The translations under genes were made by a program, and so were the position numbers. This document shows, piece after piece, positions 49,332 to 61,461 of a stretch of DNA of 64,000 nucleotides (its first letter is position 1; each line of letters starts with the position of its first letter). The stretch is from Chaenocephalus aceratus (lineage: Eukaryota; Chordata; Actinopteri; Perciformes; Channichthyidae). A model generated the notes under the pieces. The model saw only the letters and a program-made list of their open reading frames with translations, searched no databases and was not told the origin of the DNA. Where the stretch lies: contig CM043792.1 in NCBI GenBank assembly GCA_023974075.1, positions 12,071,456 to 12,135,455 on the forward strand. Direction: 5' to 3'.

Positions 49332-49751
49332 ACTCCGTAGCTACAATGCTCCGCTAGTGCATATAGAGCTGTGACGAACGAGTCCACTGGTTCACCTTCT
49401 CCCTGTCTGCGCATATTAAACTTTGCCCGCTCATATATGAATTTTTTCTTGACAAAGAAGAAGCCTTGAAAGCCATCCCGCACAAGTGTCCCTCTGAGCC
49501 GCTGTGAGAGTCAATCCACGTAAAATATCATCTGCTTCATCTCCCATGCAGTATATCAATGTGTTGACTTGATTCTCTTCTGAGCTACTGTTCAGATTAC
49601 TTGCCAGGCGAAATCTCTCGATACGCCGTATCCATTTGGCCCATTCCTGCGGTCTTGAAAAGTCGAAAGGCTCCGGTGGCTGGATGCTAAACGTAGCACT
49701 CGGTCCCGCCGCGGGTCGCGCTGCATCTCCGTTAGCATTCTCGTCTGCTAT
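49332..49751 (-). pseudogene. Gypsy copy 1 gag, 5' part
   Basis: Matches the gag start of copy 2 at 62464. The start codon has become ATA (codon at 49751-49749). The same frameshift as in copy 2 lies at about 49455-49520. The piece ends at the CACT junction with the inserted LTR element. Confidence 0.8.
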
Positions 49752-49844
49752 GTCCTCTTTCTTCCCTTTTCACCGTCAATTGGCTCCAAACAATACTTTT
49801 TCCCGGTCACACTCCACGTACTGTCGACAGGACTTCTGACACCA

Positions 49845-50040
49845 TGTCGTGTTATTCAATAATACACGTTAGTTCAACTGTCACAATTACGTGTCTCTTT
49901 ATTGGTAGCCCACATGCTAGAACACTCCTAGCTCACATGCCCGTTACCATAACATGTCGTCCGCCTATGACGTCAATGAACCGTGCCCGTAAGGCTCCAC
50001 TCCTATTGGCTAACACACACACATATACAATAACACCACA
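49845..50040 (-). repeat. Gypsy copy 1, 5' LTR
   Basis: 196 bp, differs from the other LTR at a few positions. Next to it on the minus strand is the candidate primer-binding site TGGTGTCAGAAGTCC. Confidence 0.9.
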
Positions 50041-50439
50041 ATTACGAGAGTGCTCTCGTACATGTTTGATTCTGAAATTGTATATATTTATATAAATATA
50101 TGTGTGTGTGTGTGTCCGCATCTGTAGCCTGTTATTGTCTCATTATACCGCACTGTCAATGAATTAAAAGTAAATATATAAGTCGTCATGAACACATCTG
50201 TCCATCAGACAGAGGGCTGCTGTGCCTCCTGTCATCATTAATGGACGTCTCTTTAAAATGACCGCCCAGAGGAGAGGAGTTCTCATTTCTCTAACCGCCT
50301 GCTGCTTCCCCTCCTCTCTCCTCGGCTCCCCTCCTCAGTCCTCCGCTCGCATCTCCTGTGTGCGGGACTAAGTATCGAGGAAAGGAGTCGAGGAGGGGAA
50401 ATTAGAGAATTGAGAAGCCTTCTGTGACACATAAAAAAA

Positions 50440-50640
50440 ACAAAAAACGGTTTTAATTAGGTCAACTAAAATATGCGGATTTCATATCATATAAACACCA
50501 AATCCCAGCATGCATTGCGGCTAAAACATCCAATAAACGAGCTTAAAACCATAGCTGAGGATCTTGGGTAATCGCTCGAAACGCCTACGTTTGTTTCCGG
50601 TTATTTTTATTTTGAAATTCAGTTCCTGACGGACGCCAAA
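50440..50640. repeat. Relative of the foldback element arm
   Basis: AAATCCCAGCATGCATTGCG and GAGGATCTTGGGTAATC with TTTCCGGTT match the right arm of the foldback at about 25140-25235, with extra bases between. Confidence 0.6.
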
Positions 50641-51097
50641 AAAGCCAGAGATTATGGAATTAAACCAATAAATAAAAGCAAGGATAATTGAGTGTTATTG
50701 GTGAGTAAATAACAGTGTGTTATTTTGAAAAGAATAACAAATTAGAAGGAAAAAGAGATTTAAAAAAATACAGATTTCAGTATCCTGAGGCTCTGAGGCC
50801 CATTTATTTTCCTCACAGACGGCAACAAAAGTCCGAAATTATATGATTTAAAATAAATGCAATAATTGTGGCTTGATATTGAGTAAGAACATGTTTTTAT
50901 GAACCACGCAGCTTCCGGTCTCCCACGACCCGACCGGAGAAAAAGACGTGCTGCAAGCAGTAGAAATACATTGCTTTTAAAATCGTGCTGTGCAACACGA
51001 AAAAAAGGGGCAAATCGTGATGGTGAACACGAATCAATAGATTAAAAATCGTGTTGGTGAACACGAAATGCCGTGAGACTGGGTTGGTATGTTTGAT
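50641..51097. other. Unassigned DNA inside the outer hAT-like ends
   Basis: AT-rich, with AACACGAA words repeated at 50994-51066. No gene seen. Confidence 0.35.
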
Positions 51098-51293
51098 ATG
51101 GAGGTGTGTGGTGCAGTGGGTTGTGCGTTGGTGTTCGGATCAGGGGGTCACAGGTTCAAACCCCACTGCAGTCAGCATGTCGTTGTGTCCCTGGGCAAGA
51201 CACTTCACCTCAAATTGCTCCTGCGGGGATTGCCCACAGTATTGAGTATGTAGGTGGCTTTGGATAAAAGCGTCTAACAAGTAACATGTAACA
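51098..51293 (+). repeat. tRNA-derived SINE, copy 2
   Basis: GGAGGTGTGTGGTGCAGTGG head, B-box GGTTCAAACCCC, tail GGATAAAAGCGTCTAACAAG. Same family as 8576-8790, opposite strand. Confidence 0.82.
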
Positions 51294-51964
51294 ATATGTG
51301 GAGAGAAGTTGTCAAAGGTGCTGCAGCCTTTACGTATCGGAGGAAAAACACGGAAGAGGAAGACAGCTGACGATCTTCAGTCATAATTCAATCAGTTAAC
51401 TCTTTTTAGGGTGCAGCTATATGTTTTATTTATTTCAAAGTGGGTCAATTTGAATTGTATTCATTTTCTTCAAATGTGCAGAGGACTCCCCAAGTGCTGT
51501 GTTGATTTATTTTAAAGTAGGCCTGTGTATTTTTTTTTATTCTCCTTATAAGAGTTTGTTTATTATTAGAGGTAAACAGTTTTCTATAATGTAATAAATA
51601 ATAAATGCAAAAAAACTGTAGTTTGTGTCTATGATGTAACAATATATACAACTGTATAAGCTATCAAGCTATCAAATATGTTTTGCGGCTCCAGACAAAA
51701 TAAATGTGTGGAAAAGGGGGTAAAATGGCTCTTTTGGTCAAAAGGGTTGCAGACCCCTGTACTAACCACTGAAGTTTGTACTTACATATGTGGTTTTGGT
51801 TCGAATATACAGCTGAATTACTTGAAAAGTGACATTATAACATCCGTAATCTAAAATAAACACAGGGGCACAAACTCCAGTTGCCTGAGTATTATTGTAA
51901 AGATTCACAGATTTTCTTTGTTGATTCTAAGAGACTCAAAGACTATAGTTATACGGTTATTTCT

Positions 51965-52360
51965 TAAAAAATAATATATATAATCAGAGCCGTGGGAAGT
52001 AGGGGGTGCTGAGGGTGCTGCAGCACCCCCCTGATGGCAGGTTAAATAGAAATACAAAATGTTTGCATAGGTGCAATGTGAAACCTGAAAAAACAAGATT
52101 TGAAATTGAAAAAATAATTGTTTTGAATCTGAAAACGAAAAATCTGCAACTGAAAAAAACAAGGATTCAAATATCAAAATATGTATAAAGGTGAAATCTG
52201 AAAATAAATATTTTATTCAAAAAAATTGCTGAACTGAATCAAAAATAATATTCAACCTGAAAAATGATTTCAAATACTTATTTTTATTTTAAATACATCA
52301 TTGTATTTTTCAAAGTTCAAAAACTTGAACTTTCAAATAAATTGTATTTTTTTGAATGAT
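51965..52360. repeat. Probable DNA-transposon fragment with GC palindrome
   Basis: Begins AGAGCCGTGGGAAGTAGGGG with the perfect palindrome GGGTGCTGCAGCACCC (52013-52028), then about 300 bp of A-rich sequence with recurring TGAAAA words. Confidence 0.45.
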
Positions 52361-52377
52361 CAAAACGTATGACCCTG

Positions 52378-52590
52378 AAATAGCTCCATACAGGCACGGC
52401 TGCAGTGCAGGGAGTGGAAGCAGAGCGCTGAACACACACGGCTCTTATTAAAACGGCGCTTTCTCACCGGAGTACTTTTCCCCGTCATTCGTAAAGTACC
52501 GATACTAATGAAACGGAGGAATCGTACCGTTTTTAACGGCAGGGTATCGCGGTACCTTTCAAGTATCGGTACACCGTGCAACACTAGTTT
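52378..52590. mobile_element. hAT-like transposon end
   Basis: Right end reads GGTATCGCGGTACCTTTCAA, GTATCGGTACACCGTGCAAC, ACTAG, a recognisable teleost hAT terminus. The left end is absent. Confidence 0.5.
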
Positions 52591-52795
52591 GATGTCCTTT
52601 ATTGTTTTCTGTCGTTCATGTTTTTATGTCGTAACCTACTTGCTGCAGGTCTCCCTTGGAAAAGAGGTCGATGATCTCAATGGGACCACCTGGTTAAATA
52701 AAGGTTTGAGATGAAATGAAATGCCACCTGGTAAGTTAAGATCCTTCGTCAAGTGGCCCGATCTCCTTATATTTCATTCACTTTCCTCTTTTTTG

Positions 52796-53427
52796 GGGGT
52801 TCCCTATATGCTCACGGCTGCATTTCCCCCTTTAGATATACGATTTCAGGATCGGGGTCTAATCGCCAAAGACTTAACATTTATCATGTGACATGTGTCA
52901 ATAAATGTTCTTTAAACAAAATGAAGTCTCTCCTGATTGAAATGAAGCTCAGCGCAAGTTCTTTCAGGAAGACTGGTATACATTCAGTCCGCAGCTGCTT
53001 ATAATCAGCTCATCACGGGCGTTCTCTTTAACCTATTACATTCACCTCATTCTCCAGCAGCCAATCACTGTGCTGCAGCCAAACTTTAAAATGGTTCTCC
53101 TCTCTCCTGCAGTCAGCTGTGATTTCAGGTTGTCATGCTGCCGCCCGCCTCCTCCCCATCCACCTCCTCTCATCATATCCCGCCAGGAGAGTTAATCCAA
53201 AGACCTCATCACACCTCCTCTTCATCCTATCTCCTCATCAAATCCAGATCTTCAGCATCATCACCAGTGTCTAGACCCCGGGGGCTTCCCCTATATGCTC
53301 ACGGCTGCATTTCTCCCTTTAGATATACGATTTCAGGATCGGGTCTAATCGCCAAAGACTTAACATTTATCATGTGACATGTGTCAATACATGTTCTTTA
53401 AACAAAAGGAAGTCTCTCCTGATTGAA
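52796..53427. repeat. Direct repeats of about 143 bp flanking 345 bp
   Basis: 52796-52941 and 53285-53427 share TATATGCTCACGGCTGCATT, GATATACGATTTCAGGATCG and CATTTATCATGTGACATGTG. Few differences. Could be a segmental duplication or short LTR-like ends. Confidence 0.7.
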
Positions 53428-53429
53428 CT

Positions 53430-55135
53430 AACAAAAACATATCAGCACCGATTCGAATTAAAAGAGGATGCCGTCAGGGATGTCCCCTGTCCCCACTTGT
53501 ATTCACAGCAATCACACCATTTGCAATAAGGATGCATACAGACATTGTGGGAATAACAATTGGGCATTTTATTTATCTCGCACCTGAATAGAACAATTCC
53601 TGCTGTGTTGGAATTAATAAGCTTGTTCGGCTCCATATCAGGGTATACAATCAATCACACTAAATCCTCCATGCTTTTCCTTAATGAGACGGACACGGAA
53701 AACTCTCCCACAGAAGCTTCTAAATGTAAAGTGGTAGATCAAGTCACATGTCTGGGAATACAAATTGGACCCAAACTAGATTGGATTGTTAAAATTAACT
53801 ATGAACCTTTGATAGATAAAATAGCTAAATCAATTGGTAGGTCGATTACCTTGCCTCTATCTTTGGTTGGCAGAATAAATATAATAAAAAGGAATATACT
53901 TCCTTAGATACTTTATTTATTTCAAAACTATTCCTTTACCTCCACTTAACGACTTTTTCAGAAAGGTAGAAGATTATTTACAGAATTTATATGGGTAAAT
54001 AAACAAGCCGAGTGCGCATGCTATACTTGCCATATAATAAGGGGGGGGGGGTGAAAATTCCAAATATAACCTGGTATTATTAGGAAGCACAACTAAGGAG
54101 CATCAAGTTTTATTTTGCAAAGAAGGATATTCCACAATGGAAATAGATGGAATCCGAGAGCTTAAGTTTGCCTTTACCCCTCTACCTATACTCACTTTGA
54201 CGAGTTTGATGAACATAACTAATAATCCAATAGTCAAAAATATGATCAAGATATGGTCTGATGTGGAAAAAATTCTTAAAGGAACTAATACATTGTCTAG
54301 TCTAGTACAATCCGATATGGGGAAACCAACACTTTACTCCAGGGAGAGCGGATGCTGTATTTAGAACATGGAAATCTAAGGGACTAGTTAAAATTCAGGA
54401 CCTGTATTTGCCCAACTCAGATAGCATGATGCGAACAAATTAAACGTAAGTATAACATAGATCAAAAATATATGTTAATTTCTCCAACTAAGAAGTTTCA
54501 TAAGAACAAGTCAGGATGGTATTATAACCAAACCCTTAACATCTGAATTAGAGAAAATGATAGCTAAGGATAGCCTAAGCAAAGGTGCTATGTCAGAGCT
54601 ATACGATTTAATATTGTCCAATTCACAAGAGAATTCAGAAGATAAACGAAATGCCTGGAGTAAAGATCTGGGAACAGAGATCTCCTCAGAGGACTGGGAA
54701 TCAATATGCAAGAAGGCTCAATCCCAATCAGTCAACACAAGATTAAAAATGTTACAATACAGATGAGAACATATATCACACCAGCCAAATTACATAAATA
54801 TAATAGTAATATTCCAGATCTATGTATAAAATGTATGGAGGAAAGGGGGACTCTATTTCATTGTTTGTGGCAATGCAGTAAGGTCGAAGCTTTTGGGAAA
54901 TACATATATATAAAGATTATCACAAAAGAACTTTTGATTAATCCTGTTTTTTTTATTTTAGGACTTTACCCAAAAGGTCACAAGTATACCAAGGGCGAAC
55001 AAATAATCATAGATATGTGTCTTTTGCACGCAAAAAAAATATCTATTGCACTATTTTGGAAAAAGACCAGCCGACCAAGCACCACATATATGGTCAGGTT
55101 TTTCAGAGGATTTTTCAATTGATTTACCAAGACTG
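53430..55135 (+). mobile_element. L1-like LINE remnant, 5'-truncated and degraded
   Basis: GCCGTCAGGGATGTCCCCTG encodes the QGCPLSP reverse-transcriptase block. 53560-53907 continues with LFGSISGYTINHTKSSMLFL and LPLSLVGRINIIKRNILP. 54557-55122 holds the C-terminal part with CIKCMEERGTLFHCLWQCSK, the zinc-knuckle-like end. Many stops and frame breaks. Confidence 0.82.
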
Positions 55136-55413
55136 AGCTGATTTGCCATTTACAGCTTTTTTTATCAATTACAAAGAGGGCAGCAGGAAGACGCGGGCTC
55201 TGCTCGTGACCTTTCTGGCGCTGTACTGTAGTCTGATCCCAGAGGCGCTATACGGCTCTCACTCTAAACATGGGTTGTACATTGCATGATTAAGGGAGTG
55301 TAATACAAAGCTACAGCCATGATATCTTCTTCCCGCTCCAGATAGAATAATGAGAATGGATTACCTTGATGTTACCTATTGACCGCTGAGCTCTCTTCGT
55401 GAGTTCTTTAAAT

Positions 55414-56384
55414 CAGTGACGTCGTGCGGTGAGGTTCATGGCTGGTGAGGCACGGACTCTTTCAGAGTCAGATTTACAAATATTATATTTTGACCTTAAT
55501 CAAAATGTTCGGTTATTTTCAAAAGCTTTTTTAGTCTGATGCTTCGATTCATTTTAAACAGACTGTTCAACAAAAGGATACCCAAAATCTAAATATTGGA
55601 TTGTTCTTTCTTAGTAAGATCCCATGTTCATTACAATTGTTGTCTTACCTTGACTTGAAGATGAAGTCCATCTGGACAACAATCTCCATTACATTTTTGT
55701 AAAAGTCCTCCTTATCTTCCTGTAGTTTCAAAAGTCTAGTTTGTTGTTTGCGTCTACCGTCTCTGCGTAGAATAACAGTAGCAACTGTGGGCTCACGTGC
55801 GCCCCCTTCAGTGCGGCAGAGGTTATGGCTGCCTCCCCTGGTGCTTTTTTCATTGCCGTTGTATGATGAGACCAGCGGGCCTAAATATCATACGTGAAAT
55901 AAGTTATTTAGAGACTATGGATGGCGAGGATAAATGTAATAAAAAGATCTACAAACATTACATTAGTGACATACAGTGAGATGGTGCAGGCATGCGCTTA
56001 GGGCCCGCTTTCCAGCCAGTTTCTGTGGGGTGACGCTTTCTGAGGTGAGGCAGAGCTCATCTGTGCCTCACCTCACCCCACAGTAACTGGCTTGAGCGCG
56101 CTCACAAAATTAGTGCCCGCGCTCCAGCCAGTTACTGTGGGTTTACGTGAGACAGAGCTCGTCCCTGCCTCACTCCTCATCGCTCCCATGTAGTTGTTGC
56201 GGAGCTCGGTCAATTTGCTGATTTTGACTATAAAAAGCGATTGGAATCATACATAAATCACATTTACAACACAGATCAGTGGAGACATTTTATTATTATT
56301 ACTATTTCGTTTTTCTTTAGTTGTTTTTCCGTTACATTGGAGTATGACAGGTGAGGCTCTGCCTCCCCTGACTGCACGTCGATG
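55414..56384. mobile_element. hAT-like element 1 of a tandem pair
   Basis: Starts CAGTGACGTCGTGCGGTGAG and ends with the degenerate inverse GCACGTCGATG. Flanked by CTTTAAAT at 55406-55413 and 56385-56392. Internal inverted repeat around 56010-56150 (GTGAGGCAGAGCTC, CCACAGTAACTGGCT). No intact transposase. Confidence 0.7.
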
Positions 56385-56392
56385 CTTTAAAT

Positions 56393-58505
56393 CAGGGGTC
56401 TCCAACACGTCGATCGCGAGCTACCGGTAGCTCGCGGGCAGCTTTTCAGTAGCTCGCCGCTCGATTATCGATTATAGCGTAGTAACGTTGCTTCTTGATT
56501 TTTCGGCCATGGACCGGACAATAAAGTTTTTTTATTTTAGAATTGTTTCTGTCACACGAATATAAAATTGGTCCGTGACGCAGAGATCAAGGAACAGACG
56601 TAACAGCGGCTGGGCGACACGCCCACACCACACACGGAGCAGTCTGCTTTCTCCAGCAGCACCAGTCCAGAACCAACGGCAGAATGACCCGCGTCGCTGC
56701 GGCTCAGAGACACACAGGGAGGGATTTGTGTTTTTGAAAAACACTCGTTATCGTAATGTCAGGTTTTTGGTCGATTTAATCAAGTCTTGGATTGCAGAGT
56801 ATGAATGTCCTCTTGCTATTTTCAGTTGATAAATACGCGTGTACAGTTTGTGAAGGCAGGAGGAAAGCTTCCGCGATCACCGTCTCCTCTCCGTTCCTCC
56901 AAGCCCCGCCCCCTCCTGAAAATAATGAGTGACAGGCTGATAGTGACCCGATAGAAACTTTATTATTCACTTAATCACTGAGATATAATGAAGCTAACTT
57001 AGTCTCATACATTCATGTGTAAGTGTGCACCCACATGCACTATTTTTGTTTTTATAATGCTGTTGTAAATACTCCTGTTGTCTGCTGTGTTCAGACTCAA
57101 GTCATGTATGTGATGCCACATTCAGGACATTCAGTGTCCTTTTTTTAACAGAAGACCGTTGCTAGAAGCTGCAGCTAGACTACAGAAGCATTAGTTTTTT
57201 GTTTTTGAGGATGGAAAAATGTCACACACAGATATAGGAAGACTAGACCTATACTAGATTAATTATGGTTTATAATTTCATGTCAACACGAAGAAGAAGA
57301 AAAGATGGCTGCACTGTTCAGTAGGGCTGTGCATCTTCACTGGTCTCACGATTCGATTCGATTACGATTATCCTGTCAACGATTCGATTCGGTTCGATAT
57401 CCCGGTGCATCACGATTCATACCAATGCGTTGCATCCTCAATTTTCTATATTACTGCACATGGCTTATTTTTCATCAATGCATACATGCAGTAAATACAT
57501 ATGAACTCTCTTTTTATTATTTAGAAAGTGCTTCAGAAATCAATAACATAAATGTCTTGACATTCATTTATAAACCAAAATAAATTAAGTGTATAGGTCT
57601 AGCCTCCGTGTGTGAAGTTGTTCCATCCTCAAAAACAAAAAACTAATGCTTCTGCAGTCTAGCTGCAGCTTCTAGCCACGGTCTTCTGTTAAAAAAGGAC
57701 ACTGAATGTCCTGAATGTGGCATCACACACAGGACTTGAGTCTGAACACAGCAGACAACAGGAGTATTTACAACAGCATATACAAACAAAAATAGTGTTC
57801 AGTGTCAATCCTGTGGAGATGGAGATGGAGGTTATAAATCTCCAAAATCATGTTCAGCTTAAGTCTCAGCAAAACTCACAACATTTCTGGAGCCTTGTAT
57901 ATGCCCAGAAAACTATAAGAACATTCACCAAGCAGCACTGAACACGTCTGCTTTATTTGGTTCTGTATACATCCCTTTGTGAAGCAGCTTTTTCTGGCAT
58001 GAATGAAATCTAAAAACAGAACAAGACCGACTGATGAACATTTAAATGACTCTATTAGTGAACCTAAGTGGGTCCAGCAGACACCTGTATGGTGGACTCC
58101 ATGCAGCGCCAGTCATCTCACGAACTGTAAAAAAGAGTGAATGCACTTATTTTACACACGTGCCATAAGATGCTTGCAAGGTGGGGATTAAGGCGATGTA
58201 TTTACTATGTGGGCCATAAGAAGAAGTGAAAACATTGTATTTTGCTCTTGGACATGTATGTGAATCTTCAGTGAAGTACTTACTTTGTTGTCCATATTAA
58301 TATGAGAGAAATTGTCGTTTTCTTGGACCTTGATGTGAAGTTAAGATTTTAGATAAGCTTTAGGTATTGCAATTTCACACAAAAGTAGCTTAATTCAACT
58401 GATGAGTGCTATGTGAATAAATGTAAGCGATGCGATGCAAGTAGCTCTTGGCCACTTTCAATTTTTCAAAGTAGCTCTCAGGTGGAGAAAGGTTGGAGAC
58501 CCCTG
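56393..58505. mobile_element. hAT element 2 of a tandem pair
   Basis: CAGGGGTCTCCAAC and GTTGGAGACCCCTG ends; 8-bp duplication CTTTAAAT at 56385-56392 and 58506-58513. It carries an internal inverted duplication (about 57060-57255 against 57590-57790) around a piece with CGATTCGATTCGATTACG, probably another insertion, and a remnant of a transposase C-terminus at 57946-58080. Confidence 0.85.
57946..58080 (+). pseudogene. hAT transposase C-terminal (dimerisation) remnant
   Basis: Translated with small frame shifts it shows CEAAFSGMNEI and then KNRTRPTDEHLNDSI, the hATC region pattern (CE-x-FS-x-MN ... LTDEHL). Too broken to work. Confidence 0.6.
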
Positions 58506-58513
58506 CTTTAAAT

Positions 58514-59944
58514 CAATGGTTTATTGTGGCTTGCTGCACCTTGAATATTCGGAAAGAAAAATAATTTTTAGGAGCCACATAATACAGACTTTGCAAAGAT
58601 GTGCAAACAACAGCATTCTGTTTAACAGCCTTACACGGAAATGTATCTGCATTGTAAAAGTCTTAAATGTTCTTACATGTTTTCATTATCTAAGTTGTTT
58701 GTTTGTTGAAGTTGCTAGACATAGGTGAAATATATACTTTAAATTAAAAAGTATACTAAACAACAGGGGACTCCAGTAAAGGAAAGGTAATTATCCTTAT
58801 CTTCCCTACGTTTAATAGGCTTTTTAATATACTAAGAACAAGTAACTTTCACTTTCCAATATTAAGATGATACAACTTCACAAATAATGGTTTATTGCAA
58901 TAAAATGTTGGTACATTTTAGTTTCTTAGTTAGTTCAGAAAGTTTTGTAAATGAAGATAAATAAAATGAGTTTTTTCTTTATGTGTTTAGAGATATCCAC
59001 CCACCTTCTCGTGCAGAACACTTATCATAACTGACTTTACAGAGGACTCTTATATAATGTGAGTTTGTATATGAAATGTTGAATACATCTGGCAGACCAC
59101 GCACATACATGCAGCAACAGAAGGGCTGACTCTCCTTGTTGTCATGGTACTTTTAACAACAGCCAAGGCACCCTTTGTAGCCTTGAAGAGAGAGAGAGAA
59201 ATCATTTATAGCTGTTTGTTCAAATGTATCAGAATCAGAATACCTTTATTAGTCCCAGGGGAAATGTATGTAGTTACGTATGTGTATGGGAGAAGCAAGT
59301 GTGTGTGAGCGGGGGCTATTTCGACAAATAATGATCTATTGATCTTTTGCAGCGCTCTTGCTCAATCCATACATCTAAAAAGGCAGCTGTTTATCAGCTT
59401 TACGAGACCCATGGCACCAATCACCCTGATCTGAAGCACAAAGCAGGAGCTAGAACAGTCTGTGAAATACTCTCATATCCAAAGTAATAAAAAAACGTCT
59501 GCTTCTATTTATCACCAGCCTTTAAATTTAAGATTGTCGACAATCTGGTGAACTGATATCTTCATTGCTTATTTCTTTCGTTTTCCAACACCTAACCTTA
59601 TAAAAATCATTACCAACACGAGAAAGAACAGAAAGGAAATAAAAGTCTGAAATGTGTCTTCTTTTGTCAGTTTGTAATCCCAATGTGTTGGCCTACTGTA
59701 TATTTAGAGTATGCTGTAGGAGAAAACAAGCTGACGTCACTGATGAGGACATGCATTAGCTGGTGTGCAAAACACATGCAGCATGAAAACAGCACTATTT
59801 AAAAATTGGTTTGTACACATTACCATGGAGTAAACTGGTGGTGTATTAGGGTGTACAAATAGATGGGAGAGGAGCAGCAGACTATAATTTCACAGACTTC
59901 TTCATAAAATCACAGAATCCTGTTTTTAGAATAAGATAAAGAAT
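58514..59944. other. Unassigned AT-rich DNA
   Basis: A LINE 3'-end word, AGAATCAGAATACCTTTATT, occurs at 59232-59251. Otherwise nothing recognised. Confidence 0.4.
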
Positions 59945-60115
59945 CGCTTCGTGATGCAGTCACGTGGTATCGACAGGCAGCGAGGCTTCGTTTGTCATCG
60001 ATGACGTCACTGGCCCAAAACGATACAAGCCTCGATACAAGCTTCACAAAAAGCTTCGGGGATTACTCGACACACGCTTCGAAGCCTCGGCGCAATACGT
60101 AACATCACTAATTAA
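59945..60115. mobile_element. DNA-transposon fragment
   Basis: Compact GC-rich block with repeated GCTTCG words (GCGAGGCTTCG, AAAGCTTCGGGG, CACGCTTCGAAGCCTCG) ending near GTAACATCACTA, like a fish hAT terminus. Borders approximate. Confidence 0.4.
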
Positions 60116-60130
60116 CACTACTACAACGTT

Positions 60131-60450
60131 ATTTCACATTACATTACATTGCATTTAGCTGACGCTTTTATCCAAAGCAACTTACAATAAGTGCGTTCGA
60201 CCAACAAGATACAAACTTGAAGAAAACAGAATCATATAAGTACATTAGGTTTCATAGAGCTAAAACATTTCAAGTGCTACTCAACTAGCTTTAGATAAGC
60301 CAGTCCTTTATTAGTATATAAGTGCTTTGTTAGTAATTCTATCGCTCGAAGTGGAGTCGAAAGAGATGAGTTTTTAGTCTGCGCCGGAAGATGTGCTAGC
60401 TATCTGCTGTCCTGATTTCAATGGGGAGCTCATTCCACCATTTCACTTCA
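60131..60450. repeat. Dispersed SINE-like repeat, copy 2 (longer)
   Basis: Shares its first 170 bp with 26153-26340 and continues with AGATGAGTTTTTAGTCTGCG and GGGGAGCTCATTCCACCA. Confidence 0.7.
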
Positions 60451-60864
60451 CTTATTGTGTTAAACTGACCTTAGCAGTTTAGATAAAATATCACCGACTG
60501 CTGTTACCTTTAGGCTGTATGGGTATTACAGACTTTTAAACTAACCACAGACACTGTCTCATTCACAGTCTGATGGCAGTGCCCTGCAGCATTTAACGGC
60601 TCCCCGCCACCGATGAATATACAGGAGAACACTGTTATTGATTTTTGGCTTTAATTTGGAATTTATATATACGTTTTGTGCTGGGGATTCCTGTTGGCCT
60701 GGCAGGTGTACAGTGACAGAAGAAACAGTACTTTGGTCAGTGTTGATAAGTCTGGTTACAAACATGTAAGCTATAGCCAACATTGTCAGAAAACAAAAAG
60801 TCAAAGTCAAATTGAGGGAATCAAAACTGGCACACAGAGCTTTTGGAAAATACTTTTTAAGCCA

Positions 60865-61230
60865 AAAAAAAAAAAAAGTGTGGGACACCATGAAAACCAT
60901 GACAGGAATGGTCATCCTCAGCTAAACCAATAGTTACGGACAATGAATTTTGTTTTGCTAATGAACTAAACACGTTCTTTACCTGTTTCGAGTCACTGGA
61001 TAATTCTGCAAAGTGCACTGAAATTCTCGAAACCATAATATCTGCTTCCTCTGACAAAATTACCATCAGTGTCTAAGAGGTCAGAAAAACATTTCAGTGC
61101 ACCAACATCAAGAAAGCGGCTGGGCCAGATGGGTGCAGCGATTTTTTGCTGAAAAACGTTGCTACTGAGCTGGTTCCAGTGTGGCAACCCATCTTTCAGG
61201 CTTCCATTGACACGCAGGAAAACCGTATTA
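60865..61230 (+). mobile_element. LINE reverse-transcriptase fragment
   Basis: Translated in shifting + frames it shows VWDTMKTMTGM, FFTCFESLDN-like text, and KKAAGPDGCSDFLLKNVATE then LVPVWQPIFQASID. KAAGPDG is the conserved first RT block. Several indels and a stop. Confidence 0.75.
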
Positions 61231-61461
61231 CATCTCTCTCCCCCCCTTCGCTGCTCTCTCTCTCCCCTCCGGTACACGGCACCGTAAGACGTAGTGTGGA
61301 GTTGCATTAGGTAACGCTGTGGTGGCTGTACTACTCCAGCCGTCTCCTTTGTATTTGTTTGTTTGTTTGTTTCCCCCTGTCTGTGTTGTTTGTGTGGGCG
61401 TGGTGGCTGTCACTCCTAGCTCCCGGCTCAACCTCCACTCACCTGCTGCAATTGTTACGCC
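61231..61461. other. Unassigned C/T-rich stretch
   Basis: CT-rich with a short (GTTT)n run at 61354-61371. No gene seen. Confidence 0.35.

Larger units (their letters stand above)
30325..50040 (-). mobile_element. Ty3/Gypsy retrotransposon, copy 1, interrupted twice
   Basis: LTRs at 30325-30521 and 49845-50040 (TG...CA, nearly identical) are flanked by ATTAC at 30320-30324 and 50041-50045. On the minus strand the order is LTR, primer site TGGTGTCAGAAGTCC, gag, protease, reverse transcriptase, RNase H, integrase, purine-rich AAAAAGGGAGA, LTR. A LINE (31014-38689) splits the 3' end of pol; another LTR element (41882-49330) splits gag. Without the inserts it is about 4.6 kb. Several frameshifts make it inactive. 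Confidence 0.9.
29437..50422. mobile_element. DNA transposon with perfect 40-bp inverted ends, split by a Gypsy insertion
   Basis: 29437-29476 (GAAGGCTTCTCAATTCTCTA...) is the exact reverse complement of 50383-50422. Both ends are next to TGT, a possible 3-bp target duplication. Removing the Gypsy at 30325-50040 and one ATTAC leaves about 1.27 kb without a transposase frame. The interior has a small tandem repeat (TGTTGTACAGTGTGTAG, three times at 30135-30200). Confidence 0.75.
28767..51759. mobile_element. Outer hAT-like ends enclosing the nested cluster
   Basis: Left end CAGGGGTCGGCAACCCGCGG at 28767 and right end GGTTGCAGACCCCTG ending at 51759 are inverted and of the same vertebrate hAT type; both continue into a GGCTC motif. 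All of the 29-50 kb nest lies between them. The flanking 8-mers (TAACATAC and TACTAACC) do not match, so they may belong to different copies. Confidence 0.45.

Noticed and set aside
51098..51200. Possible tRNA gene (A- and B-box)
   Set aside because: No cloverleaf; a second copy with the same tail at 8.6-8.8 kb shows it is a SINE head.
28767..51759. Certain single outer hAT element
   Set aside because: The two ends are of the same type, but the flanking 8-mers do not match, so I list it at low confidence only.
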